Source of the DNA: Candidatus Poseidonia alphae
GTDB lineage: Archaea; Thermoplasmatota; Poseidoniia; Poseidoniales; Poseidoniaceae
Assembly (NCBI GenBank): GCA_002505405.1
Contig: DAVD01000012.1
Location: 48,347-112,346, forward strand
Direction: 5' to 3'
Length of the DNA stretch: 64,000 bases
Below, piece after piece: positions 16,395 through 25,071 of the stretch. The notes beneath the pieces were generated by a model. It had not been told where the DNA came from. It did no database searches and saw only the letters and a program-made list of their open reading frames with translations. Position numbers and translations under genes: made by a program. Position 1 is the first letter of the stretch; each line of letters begins with the position of its first letter.

Positions 16395-18735
16395 GTTCAG
16401 TGAATTCTTTTTGTTTTCGGGGCTCATCGGTCAAGTCTTCATGCAACTGCCAGGGATAACGCTCAACCGTATCAGGGGCACGCTCCACATTGGCATAATT
16501 CCACCATCGAGGAGGGGCTCCCCGGACGCCTTGTCGGCGTTGACTTTCTCCAAGGAGGTCAGTAAGACGGAGGCGAGCATTCGGGCGTGGATGATCCCGA
16601 CGAATGTAGTGAGTATGGTTTGGCCCCTCGAGATCTTTGACATAGCCAAGAATTGATGCAATTTGTCGCACGAAACGGCGCTCTACCGTATTGCGCAGTG
16701 TCACCTTAAGGTCCACGTTTCCGAATTCAAGAGCAGCACCGTATTTGGCAGGGATTAGGAAATCTGAGCCCAGAGGTTGAGATGTCAAAACGCTCCAAAT
16801 TCGGGAATATACTTCACACCAACGCCGTTCACCGTCGCGTATATCTCCAATCTGGTGGACATCGTCTCTTCTCCTCGGCATAACCGCATGACGCCGATGA
16901 TGAATCTGTCTTCGGAAGTCACCGTATCTGAAGGCTCGCTCTTCTGCGGATGAGCGATGTACCGCATGAGCTCGGTAAGGTTTGACGCCTCCTGCCCATC
17001 GCTGAATCACGTTATGAATTGGAAACGTTCCGGACTCCTCAAAATGTTCTTGGAAAATCTCGTTCCATTCGGTGTTCCGGCGTTCACTGATTCGTTCACC
17101 GTGACGGAATTGACGTTGCAGAAGGCCGCGAAAGCCTCGGTTCCCTCGCTCCGGTTCAGGCTCATAACGGCCTCGAAGCTCGTACCATGGATCAGCGACA
17201 TAATTGTGATGGTGGTAGGTCAATTCTTTGAGGGCCTCTTGGTCAAGAACAGCAATCCATTCCCTTGGAACTGGCCGTAGAAAACCAAACGGAGGACGGT
17301 TGCGTATCAAATCATTCAAGCTGTCAATGTTGAGGGTTGCAGTGGTATCATTGTACATTGAGAGCACTACAGAACCCATGGTATCTCCGAGAGGGACCGT
17401 GGAATGATAGTGGCCGTTGTGAATGCAAATCGCATCTTTGTGCTCTCGACCAAATCCGCTGAGGTGGGAGATTAGATACGGCGCGCTGTGTTGCCCCCTT
17501 GTCACATTGACCTCGTAGCAATGCCCTAATTTTCCAACCACAAGAACCGTTGCGTTCTTGACATACACTCGGTCGGTAAGCCCGTTGAGGATTCCATGAC
17601 AAAATTCCAGAGAACGGACCATTTGGTCGGTCGGAGCATCGGTTTTGAGGTAAGCTTGTGACCAATTGTGCTGCAAGCCCAGAAGAATCTTTCCTGCATC
17701 GGAATTCAACGGCGATAGCGCAAGTGAGACGAGAATCGCCAAGTGTACCGGTTGACGGGGAATTTGAACGAGGCGGGTCCGGCCAACTTGACTGCGGACG
17801 CGAAGCGAAATGTGCTTTTCTGAAACTCGCAGTGGCCAATCGAGGGTGTTCGCTGGAATTTTGAACTCTTTCGGGTCCCTCCAGTGCCTCATCCATGGCG
17901 TATCATAACAGTCAAACAAACCCCGAGGGTGGTTTGAAAATGCTTTGCGGAGGTCTTGCATGTTGGTTCGACCTCCGTTTCGGATCAGTTCGGTTCGAAC
18001 ATCGTAAGCCCAGGAGATGAAGCCAGCTTTTCCAGACACTCCTGTTTCTTTGAGCCGGTCAATCTTGACCTTGGTGGAAAGCCAAGCAAGCATTGAGGCC
18101 ATCGGGCGAGAATTAGAATCACCGTTCGCAAAAACATAATTCAATGCACGAATTTCACGATGGTCCTGATTCCTGTTTGCGGCCGGCGTAGCGCAAGAAA
18201 GGCCTACGATGAGTTTCGCGAGATCCCATCCGCTCCGGAGTTTTTTATCGGTCATGATGGGGAAAAATGAGCGAAGACTGATGACGGATGGAAGTTCTAC
18301 ATCATCCAAATATTGGCGGCCGTCCATGATTCGAAAACACGAGCCATCTTGGAATTCAATTCCCTGAGCCAACCATCTGATTTGGGAGTTTGACAACACA
18401 TGACCGTTAACGAGGGCATCTCCCAGTTCTTGAAACTCAGCCTCACTGCAGGGAAGATCGGCAATTGGTTCCATTGCTTCATGTTCTAATTTAGCCCAAT
18501 TCGCATGCTCACCATCCCCCAGTGAATGAGCCAGTCGTTTCCAGCGACCTGAGGCGTGAACGGATGGCCCTCCGAACAACGCAATAGCACGTTCATGATC
18601 GGTTGGAGTAAGGGGGACAGACCATCCCTCCCGAGGATTGAAGTCGATCATTGATTGACACCAATCGCAGACAATTTCCGCCTCGTTTGAGTCCAGATTA
18701 TACTTGCAGTCAATGTAAGAAGAGTGCGAACTCAT
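16366..18735 (-). CDS. large protein of unknown function with N-terminal Cys pairs
   Basis: A 789-residue protein that I do not recognise. The N-terminus has Cys at about residue 10 and CDWC near 23-26, which could bind zinc. The middle has mixed alpha/beta character with no Walker, helicase or nuclease motif. A His-rich stretch (ICIHNGHYHSTVPLGD) lies near residues 435-450, and HHHN near 515. From about residue 540 the protein is Arg-rich and basic. No signal peptide or membrane segment is present. I preferred ATG 18735; a TTG at 18777 overlapping the upstream stop gives a longer form but lacks a ribosome site. It is the last gene of the long MCM-GatE-Pth2-threonine aldolase run. Confidence 0.6.
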   Translation of the reverse strand: MSSHSSYIDCKYNLDSNEAEIVCDWCQSMIDFNPREGWSVPLTPTDHERAIALFGGPSVHASGRWKRLAHSLGDGEHANWAKLEHEAMEPIADLPCSEAEFQELGDALVNGHVLSNSQIRWLAQGIEFQDGSCFRIMDGRQYLDDVELPSVISLRSFFPIMTDKKLRSGWDLAKLIVGLSCATPAANRNQDHREIRALNYVFANGDSNSRPMASMLAWLSTKVKIDRLKETGVSGKAGFISWAYDVRTELIRNGGRTNMQDLRKAFSNHPRGLFDCYDTPWMRHWRDPKEFKIPANTLDWPLRVSEKHISLRVRSQVGRTRLVQIPRQPVHLAILVSLALSPLNSDAGKILLGLQHNWSQAYLKTDAPTDQMVRSLEFCHGILNGLTDRVYVKNATVLVVGKLGHCYEVNVTRGQHSAPYLISHLSGFGREHKDAICIHNGHYHSTVPLGDTMGSVVLSMYNDTTATLNIDSLNDLIRNRPPFGFLRPVPREWIAVLDQEALKELTYHHHNYVADPWYELRGRYEPEPERGNRGFRGLLQRQFRHGERISERRNTEWNEIFQEHFEESGTFPIHNVIQRWAGGVKPYRAHAVHRSSAEERAFRYGDFRRQIHHRRHAVMPRRRDDVHQIGDIRDGERRWCEVYSRIWSVLTSQPLGSDFLIPAKYGAALEFGNVDLKVTLRNTVERRFVRQIASILGYVKDLEGPNHTHYIRRDHPRPNARLRLTDLLGESQRRQGVRGAPPRWWNYANVERAPDTVERYPWQLHEDLTDEPRKQKEFTELTGLGDLFG

Positions 18736-18773
18736 GCCTAAGAAAAATGCCGACCTGTTATGAAGTCCGCACC

Positions 18774-19817
18774 TCAAAAGATGCGCTTACAAAGATCGAT
18801 AAAACGCTCAATGTCTTCATCCGTGATGTGCAAATGTACGACAATACGGATGTGCGTTGGAGACACATCAAACACATCAACGCCGTTGTTTTGCAGTTCA
18901 AGAGCGACCTCATTCGCTGGCCTGAGGCATTGGACATAGACCATGTTGGTTTGTACCGTTTCCATGTCAACGGAAAAGGAATCCATTGAATCAAGTGCTT
19001 GAGCAATGGTTGTTGCACGGTGATGGTCTTCTTCCAGCCGGAGTACGTGATGGTCAAGGGCGTGCATGCCAGCGGCTGCGAGCATGCCTGCTTGTCGCCA
19101 GCCGCCACCAAACAATTTGCGCCATCGATGTGCTCGAGTGATGAAGGCTGTTGTGCCCACCAAGACCGACCCCACAGGAGCACCGAGGCCTTTGGAAAGA
19201 CAAATTGATACTGAGTCGTAATGTTTGCACATGGTTGCTACATCAACACCTGTGGCGATTGCCGCATTGAAAATACGTGCACCATCAATATGGGTTTTAC
19301 AATCGTTCGCTTTGGCAACTGCAGCGATTTGGTCAAAGATCTCTTGGTCGTAACATGAGCCGCCACCAAGGTTGGTCGTGTTCTCAATGCAAACCAAACT
19401 GCCGTTTGGATAGTGACCGCCGGAACCTTCAGATTTTCGTATAGCCTTCTGAACTTGCTCTGGAGTCATCAGGCTCTTCTCTCCATCGACCAGGGCAATA
19501 GATGCCCCACAAAGTGCTGCATAACCGCCACCTTCATACCGGTAAATGTGTGCGGTTTTATCGCAAACGATTTCATCGCCTGGGACGGTATGCGTCCTTA
19601 GCGCAATTGCGTTTGACATGGTCCCTGATGGAACGAAAAGAGCGGCTTCCTTGTCAAACATCTTCGCCACCCGATCTTGAAGGGCAATAACCGTTGGGTC
19701 GTCACCTAAGACATCGTCACCAACAGGGGCTGCCATCATGGCTTCCCGCATGGCTTGTGTTGGTTGAGTCACCGTGTCCGAGCGAAAATCGATGCGGTCT
19801 GAGGGATACTCGCGCAT
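18774..19817 (-). CDS. ltaE: low-specificity L-threonine aldolase
   Basis: A 347-residue PLP enzyme that cleaves L-threonine or allo-threonine to glycine and acetaldehyde. It starts with IDFRSDTVTQPTQAMREAM, the hallmark of the family. FVPSGTMSNAIAL, HIDGARIFNAA and the Schiff-base region CLSKGLGAPVGSVL (Lys near 205) follow at the usual places. The length is normal. GGAGG lies seven bases before the ATG. It sits between Pth2 and the unknown protein on the same strand, with gaps of about 40 bp. Confidence 0.93.
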   Translation of the reverse strand: MREYPSDRIDFRSDTVTQPTQAMREAMMAAPVGDDVLGDDPTVIALQDRVAKMFDKEAALFVPSGTMSNAIALRTHTVPGDEIVCDKTAHIYRYEGGGYAALCGASIALVDGEKSLMTPEQVQKAIRKSEGSGGHYPNGSLVCIENTTNLGGGSCYDQEIFDQIAAVAKANDCKTHIDGARIFNAAIATGVDVATMCKHYDSVSICLSKGLGAPVGSVLVGTTAFITRAHRWRKLFGGGWRQAGMLAAAGMHALDHHVLRLEEDHHRATTIAQALDSMDSFSVDMETVQTNMVYVQCLRPANEVALELQNNGVDVFDVSPTHIRIVVHLHITDEDIERFIDLCKRIF

Positions 19818-19858
19818 GATTCATCCTCCACGCTCTCCTTCATCAATGCCTTGTAACG

Positions 19859-20275
19859 TCACAAGAGCTTGAGGTGGCCGGTGATTTTGTCGAGGTGTTC
19901 TTCATCGTAAGGGCCCAGAGCAAGAACGGTCTGTGAGCCACTGGGAATTTGGGTGTGGCCGGCGTCCCGCACAATGTGGCCCGGTATCTGTTCCTTATCT
20001 GCCGCCCGCATGAGCTCTGTAAAGACGCCTTCATCCTCGGCTTTCAAACAGATTTTCTTTTGACCCCCAGACAGCCAAGCTTCCAGGTGATCAGGGTGTG
20101 TCGTTCCAGCGCGAAGAAAGGATTCCACCGAAGCATGCCCTACTTGGGCAGCGATTTTCCCTTTCCCCATTTTCAAGGATTGGTTAACAACACAAACCAA
20201 TTTCATGTTCCCATGAACGATCTGTCCATTCACCCTTGGAGCAGTCATGCGGTGGATGAACGAACGAAAGCCCAC
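19859..20275 (-). CDS. pth2: peptidyl-tRNA hydrolase, Pth2 type
   Basis: A 138-residue archaeal/eukaryal-type peptidyl-tRNA hydrolase, which releases tRNA from prematurely ended peptidyl-tRNAs. The Pth2 core is intact: VVNQSLKMGKGKIAAQVGHA, then KKICLKAEDE, then VRDAGHTQIPSGSQTVLALG. I used the GTG at 20275 because GAGGTG stands five bases upstream. This adds a basic extension of 23 residues before the canonical Met at 20206, so the start is uncertain. It follows a second Pth2-like gene after nine bases. Confidence 0.9.
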   Translation of the reverse strand: MGFRSFIHRMTAPRVNGQIVHGNMKLVCVVNQSLKMGKGKIAAQVGHASVESFLRAGTTHPDHLEAWLSGGQKKICLKAEDEGVFTELMRAADKEQIPGHIVRDAGHTQIPSGSQTVLALGPYDEEHLDKITGHLKLL

Positions 20276-20284
20276 ATTCTCACC

Positions 20285-20653
20285 TCAAAGTGTTGACAAC
20301 TCACCGGTGATCAAGTCCAATGATCTTCGCGGCGCTGGCCCAATTCCAAGGACTGTTACGGTTCCAGCAGGAACTTCAGTATGCCCTGCATCTTGGACCA
20401 AGTAATAGGATAAATTCGCTTGCTGTGCTTCATTCGCTAGGCGATGTAAGGAAGGCAAGTCATCAGCAACCAAGCAAATTTTTCGCGCCCCTGCCCTTCG
20501 CCAGCGCTCCATGAGGCGGGCATGTTGACGGCGTGCTTGAAAGGCACACTGAACTGCTGCATGGGCACATTGAACTGCTGTTTTACCAGCGGAGAGCGAA
20601 AGGTCACCCCGAACGATTAACGCCATGGAGGGAGCATCATCCTTCGACGACAT
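20285..20653 (-). CDS. second Pth2-like protein (diverged paralogue)
   Basis: A 122-residue protein with the Pth2 fold: IVRGDLSLSAGKTAVQCAHA, ARKICLVADD and VQDAGHTEVPAGTVTVLGIG align with its downstream neighbour. The N-terminal catalytic loop differs: LSLSAGKTAVQCAHA stands where the neighbour has KMGKGKIAAQVGHA. The Lys and His positions are kept. It could be a second active hydrolase or a specialised paralogue. Its start overlaps the 3' end of the S-component gene by 17 bp, indicating coupled expression. Confidence 0.85.
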   Translation of the reverse strand: MSSKDDAPSMALIVRGDLSLSAGKTAVQCAHAAVQCAFQARRQHARLMERWRRAGARKICLVADDLPSLHRLANEAQQANLSYYLVQDAGHTEVPAGTVTVLGIGPAPRRSLDLITGELSTL

Positions 20654-21296
20654 AGTCCTCAGCCACCGATTGTTCCAATTCTTCTAGCGAGGCAACGGTT
20701 TCCAATGCCCGGAAAACGAAATGTCCGAACCAAACTGCAAAGGTAAGGTTACCCAAAGCGTGTAAGACATCAAATGGAAGTCCGTGTGCTAGATAAACAG
20801 CAAAATCCGAGAGCGTCGTTCCTGTCGTGACGATGGAAAGTGATGCGATGAAATCAAACACAAAGGCTGAACAAATCGCTGCAACATAGAGGTGTCCTGA
20901 ACGGAATTTATCAGCGGTTCCGAGGTTCAATTGAGAACCAATAACCGCCACAGCGCCCCACCCAATGGCTTGGAACAGCGTCCACCAACCATCTCCGATC
21001 AAGAGGTTTGATAGCAACGTGACGAGAACTGCAAAGGCAACGCCGCGGCGTGCCCCTAATTGTGCGCCCACCAGCAGAGCGGCTACTGTTACGGGCTGCA
21101 CATTCGGAAGCGGTTGTAGAAGGACCCGTAGGGCTGTCACGGCGGCAACAAAGGTGGCGAGAAGGTAGACATCGTGTCGAGACGTCCGTGGTGCAGTCAC
21201 AAGAAGTGAAAAAGCGAGAGCCACCAAAAGCACATCAATAACCGTATCCGCAAACGGGGTCAATTCGGGCCCGTGAACACCAAAGGCTTGGAACAT
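20637..21296 (-). CDS. ECF-transporter S-component-like membrane protein
   Basis: A 219-residue protein with five to six hydrophobic helices: about residues 17-37, 45-66, 70-90, 95-115, 135-160 and 180-205. VAALLVGAQLGARRGVAFA and LLIGDGWWTLFQAIGWG resemble the substrate-binding (S) components of ECF vitamin transporters, such as the BioY, CbrT and QueT types. The ligand cannot be assigned from this gene alone. The preceding gene encodes a DUF4430 domain, often tied to corrinoid binding. No T or ATPase component is present in the window. ATG 21296 was chosen; upstream frame extensions lie within the preceding gene. The fold call is by pattern and should be tested. Confidence 0.6.
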   Translation of the reverse strand: MFQAFGVHGPELTPFADTVIDVLLVALAFSLLVTAPRTSRHDVYLLATFVAAVTALRVLLQPLPNVQPVTVAALLVGAQLGARRGVAFAVLVTLLSNLLIGDGWWTLFQAIGWGAVAVIGSQLNLGTADKFRSGHLYVAAICSAFVFDFIASLSIVTTGTTLSDFAVYLAHGLPFDVLHALGNLTFAVWFGHFVFRALETVASLEELEQSVAEDYVVEG

Positions 21297-21327
21297 ATTC
21301 AACCCGAAAGGGCGTTCCTCCTTGAGC

Positions 21328-23001
21328 CTACCGACGAACAAGGCGCCAATGCAAGACGATGGAGTCGGAAACGGGCTGACGGTCAGAAGATTGTCCTGCT
21401 CGTTCCCCGTTGAGGAAATATTCCCATCCCGAGCCCTCTTCCCCGTTGATGGATACGACGTATGAACCAAGTTCTGTGGATTCAACGTCCACCTCCCATG
21501 AGATTTCGTTTGCTGCTGCTAGCGTGAGGTCAAGAGCCGTTTCATAACCAACCAACCCGCCTGCAATCTGCTGTTCACCATCGATTTCAACGATCACCAC
21601 TTGTGTGCCCTTCCAAGATTCGGGCCACGAATCATTCCAGGTATCTGAATAACCGTTTGAATTGTCTTCAGTCAGCGATTCTGACCATTGCGAAGAAAGG
21701 TCTGGGGTGATGGCGATTGTCGAAACGAGGAAGACGAGCAGGACGAGCCTCCACGCCCAATCAATACGGTTGATGGAGGTGGCGTAGGCGCCGATTGAAA
21801 GAAGAGAAATGAACAGAACGGCACCTCCAACAGGGACCCAATCGTATGGCTGGGCGTTGGCTGTGATGGTAAGTTCTTGAACATACATCATGAGGACGCC
21901 GGCATCATTTCCCATCACCATTCTGTTTTCACCAAACGATGGAGCGGCTGTCCCGTAACCGTCATGAGGCGTTGAAAAATTAAACGTGGAGGTGATGTTC
22001 CCGCTCTCATTGATGGTTGTAACGGCCCAATTGCCGTCGGGTTGATTCACGGGGTACCAGAGTGCTTGGTTGCTGTCCCATGCCATTTCCCCGTTGGTTG
22101 TCGTCGGGTGCTTTGAAACCAAAGAGCAGTTGCGTTGACAATCAAAAGTTGAGAGAAATAAACTGTCTCCAGTTACCACATATCGCCCGTTAGAAACGGG
22201 CATTGCCGGTGAAGCTCCGCCTTGATGAACGGTGACGGCTGTGGCTTGTGTCGTATTCAGCAAATGGACCGTACTCGTTGCTCCTCTCTGGACATGAACA
22301 AAAATTCCGGATGGTGTTTGGATTGGAGTATGTCGGATGGAGCCGCCTAAATCAGCAACCAACGATGCGTTACCTTCCCGCGAAACTTTCCATATGCTCC
22401 CGGATTCATCTCCCTGCCAGAACGCGTCGCTGGTGACCAATATTCCGTTACGCCAGCCGAGTCCCAATTCCACTTCGAAATCCAGTTCGCCGTTTGAGAT
22501 GCAGAGGCGCATCATACCGGTTCGAGTCGGGACGACCAAGTGGTCACCATCCAGAGTTATTGCTCCGGTGATGCCCCAGCCCTGGGTTGTAGATGTACGG
22601 TTCCAAATCGAAGTTCCATTGTCTGCTCGTAGAACTTCTACCGTGCCATCTGCCCACCCTACAACAACAAGTTCCGGCCAAGCACCACATGCCCCTGACC
22701 CGCTAGGAAGAAGGAGAAGTGGACTCATATCGTGTTGAACAGTTGTTGCACTGGTTCGATTCCACAGCTCTTCGCCATCGGTTGAAAACGCGAAAACTTG
22801 CGGCCGCTCTTCTCCGGTCCAAAATCCAGAAGTTCGAACGTAGACGGTGTCATCGTCTATTATCGGATGTGTGGTTATGTAACCGTCGGCAAGGTTGACT
22901 TCCCATTCCAATTCCCATGATTCTGGTGTCGTTGCCTGAACTGGAAGAAGGAGGCTTAGCGTTGCGAGGAGAAGGCAGGCCAAGACCGTTCGTTTGACCA
23001 T
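21328..23001 (-). CDS. exported beta-propeller protein with C-terminal DUF4430 domain
   Basis: A 557-residue protein. Residues 1-22 form a signal peptide (MVKRTVLACLLLATLSLLL). Residues about 25-400 contain PQQ/WD-like blade repeats such as VYVRTSG, ELVVVGWADGTVEVLRADNG and HLVVPTRTGMMRL. They are rich in N-x-S/T, as expected for a glycosylated surface protein. Two hydrophobic helices follow near residues 400-450. The last 95 residues form a DUF4430-like domain (VVIVEIDGEQQ, then GSGWEYFLNGERAG, then SIVLHWRLV), related to the C-terminal beta domain of transcobalamin. The gene sits four bases after the gatE stop and 31 bp before the S-component gene. A ligand-capture role is inferred. Confidence 0.68.
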   Translation of the reverse strand: MVKRTVLACLLLATLSLLLPVQATTPESWELEWEVNLADGYITTHPIIDDDTVYVRTSGFWTGEERPQVFAFSTDGEELWNRTSATTVQHDMSPLLLLPSGSGACGAWPELVVVGWADGTVEVLRADNGTSIWNRTSTTQGWGITGAITLDGDHLVVPTRTGMMRLCISNGELDFEVELGLGWRNGILVTSDAFWQGDESGSIWKVSREGNASLVADLGGSIRHTPIQTPSGIFVHVQRGATSTVHLLNTTQATAVTVHQGGASPAMPVSNGRYVVTGDSLFLSTFDCQRNCSLVSKHPTTTNGEMAWDSNQALWYPVNQPDGNWAVTTINESGNITSTFNFSTPHDGYGTAAPSFGENRMVMGNDAGVLMMYVQELTITANAQPYDWVPVGGAVLFISLLSIGAYATSINRIDWAWRLVLLVFLVSTIAITPDLSSQWSESLTEDNSNGYSDTWNDSWPESWKGTQVVIVEIDGEQQIAGGLVGYETALDLTLAAANEISWEVDVESTELGSYVVSINGEEGSGWEYFLNGERAGQSSDRQPVSDSIVLHWRLVRR

Positions 23002-23005
23002 ACGA

Positions 23006-25024
23006 TCACTCCGTGACCGATTGAATCGCTGCGCGCAGCAGGGCACTGACTTCTTTTCCATCGGCGCCGCCTGCGGCTTGCATGACAATGCCCATGAGCG
23101 GGCCCATAGCACCCATGCCGCGTTCTCTGACAAAGTCAAGACGTTCAGCGATGATTTTGTCAATCACGTCCGCAAGCCCACTGACATCAGCAGGGGCGAG
23201 TTGGTTGGTTTGACAGTACGAACCTAGGGCTTCCATTGATGGGTTTTGCCCGCCATGGATTTCAATAACGCTCTCAACATGCTCCCGTGAAAGGAGGCCA
23301 TCTTCCCTCAACTTGAGAACGTTGACCAGAAGAGCGGGGTGTTCTTCGTCATGAACCAATAGCAAAGAGGCCCATCCCTTTGCCGGTATGCCCTCCATAT
23401 GATTCCAAAAGACATCATCCAGTTCTCGTGCTAACAGTTGAGATGCCTGATCGTTTGAAATATCGAACCCAGAGAGTCGCTCGGCTCGTTCCTTGTCCGA
23501 CATAGGGAGGTTCTCGAGAATGTTGTCCCAATGTGAGGGCGTGACGGCTTGGGGAGGAACATCGGTTTCGGGGTACATTCGGGACCGTCCTGGAAGAGGT
23601 CGCATGGGAGCGGTTGTTCCGTCTTCAGGAGACCCTTTCTTGACGACGACATTTCGGACTTCTTGAGGAATACGATGCCAGGCAAGTCGAGCGCGATTTA
23701 ACGTTGCTTCCAATGCCAGTTCTGCCTGCCAGAGCGGAGCGCAACACAACACGAATCCATCTTCTTCATTCAAGTCTAATGATGTACGAACACTGTTAAT
23801 TTCTTCTTCTGTAATGCCGTAAGCTGGAAGTTCATCAGCGTGGAAAATCCCCTTGACCCCTGCGAGTTTTGCTGCTCCTGCGAGTTCGCGTCCCAATCGT
23901 GGAAGTTGAGCGCCGTTAGGATCGGCTGCTTTGACACCTAATTTCCCTTTGAGGCCTGGAAGAGGAAGGGCAACCATGCGTGAACCGCTGTTCAAACCTT
24001 CTTGAATCATCTTTGAACCGCATGCCGAGAAGGCGTCGGAAACATCGTATGAGATCCATGGGAGCGCTTCCTCAACCCGCTTGGCCACCTGTTGCTCAAC
24101 GCCTGCATCGTCTTCTTCCCTGTGCGAAGGAAGACTCGGAAGGTCCATGTTCGCTCTGAGGTCATTTGCAAGGCGATAGAAGTGGAGTTGACGGGCCATT
24201 TCCAATCGAATAATTCGCGGAATCCAATCCAAATCCTGACAACCCTTGATTTCAACTCGATCACCTGCGCCGATGGAGACGTTCAGGTCCTGACGAATGC
24301 TTCCAAGTCCACGACGAACTCTTCGTGTTTGACGAAGGACTCGCCCAAGAGCGATTGCCGTTGATTTTGCATGCTCTGGCGTTTGAACTTCGGGAGAGGT
24401 TGCAATCTCAATGAGAGGTAGCCCCAAACGGTCAAGATTGTAGAGGACTTGCTGGCCACCTGGAACATCGATCGTATCCAATTTCCGAGCACTGTCTTCT
24501 TCTAAACAAAGGACGTCGACCCCTACGGGCCCCTCCGCAGTTTGCAAAACACCGCCTGTAGCAATCAGTGAGGTACGTTGAAACCCACTGGTATTGGAAC
24601 CATCAACAACGGTTTTTCGCATGGTTTGAATCAGTGAAACGGGGTTGGCTTCGATCAAAGCAGCAACGGTGAGTGAAATATCAACTGCATCAGCGTCAAG
24701 GTCCACCGGTGGTTGTTCGTCAAGTTCGATCAAGCCTGAATTGGGTGATTGCGCATAGATGAACGAGCGGTTTCGTTTTGCCTCAAAGCGTGCAGCAATG
24801 TCAATGGCCCCACCTTCTCCCCGAGATGCCCGTAATTTTCGGGCAAAGCGTGGCCAATCGTCAGGGACGGTTTCAACGGTCACGTCGTACAGTTCGCCCG
24901 TTTGGCGTGAGTGAAGTTTTCCCGTTGCTAATTGTTGATGCACTTCCAATCCGCACATGAAGCCGATTTGGACAGGGTCCAACAGGTCGGAGCGGTCAAC
25001 ATCGCCTTCGGGTTCACCGGCCAT
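23006..25024 (-). CDS. gatE: Glu-tRNA(Gln) amidotransferase subunit E
   Basis: A 672-residue archaeal GatE. Together with GatD it converts Glu-tRNA(Gln) to Gln-tRNA(Gln). The GatB/GatE cradle signature is clear: GLEVHQQLATGKLHSRQTGE at residues 25-44, then FIYAQSPNSG and MRKTVVDGSNTSGFQRTSL. The N-terminal part has the GatE-specific insert region (YGITEEEINSVR), and a YqeY-like helical tail closes the protein (ERGMGAMGPLMGIVMQA). The length suits GatE rather than GatB. GatD is not in the window. It lies 47 bp after mcm and four bases before the DUF4430 gene. Confidence 0.95.
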   Translation of the reverse strand: MAGEPEGDVDRSDLLDPVQIGFMCGLEVHQQLATGKLHSRQTGELYDVTVETVPDDWPRFARKLRASRGEGGAIDIAARFEAKRNRSFIYAQSPNSGLIELDEQPPVDLDADAVDISLTVAALIEANPVSLIQTMRKTVVDGSNTSGFQRTSLIATGGVLQTAEGPVGVDVLCLEEDSARKLDTIDVPGGQQVLYNLDRLGLPLIEIATSPEVQTPEHAKSTAIALGRVLRQTRRVRRGLGSIRQDLNVSIGAGDRVEIKGCQDLDWIPRIIRLEMARQLHFYRLANDLRANMDLPSLPSHREEDDAGVEQQVAKRVEEALPWISYDVSDAFSACGSKMIQEGLNSGSRMVALPLPGLKGKLGVKAADPNGAQLPRLGRELAGAAKLAGVKGIFHADELPAYGITEEEINSVRTSLDLNEEDGFVLCCAPLWQAELALEATLNRARLAWHRIPQEVRNVVVKKGSPEDGTTAPMRPLPGRSRMYPETDVPPQAVTPSHWDNILENLPMSDKERAERLSGFDISNDQASQLLARELDDVFWNHMEGIPAKGWASLLLVHDEEHPALLVNVLKLREDGLLSREHVESVIEIHGGQNPSMEALGSYCQTNQLAPADVSGLADVIDKIIAERLDFVRERGMGAMGPLMGIVMQAAGGADGKEVSALLRAAIQSVTE

Positions 25025-25071
25025 GAACCTGCGACGGGCTCACCCTTCATGAGCACCACCCTCAATCGGAA

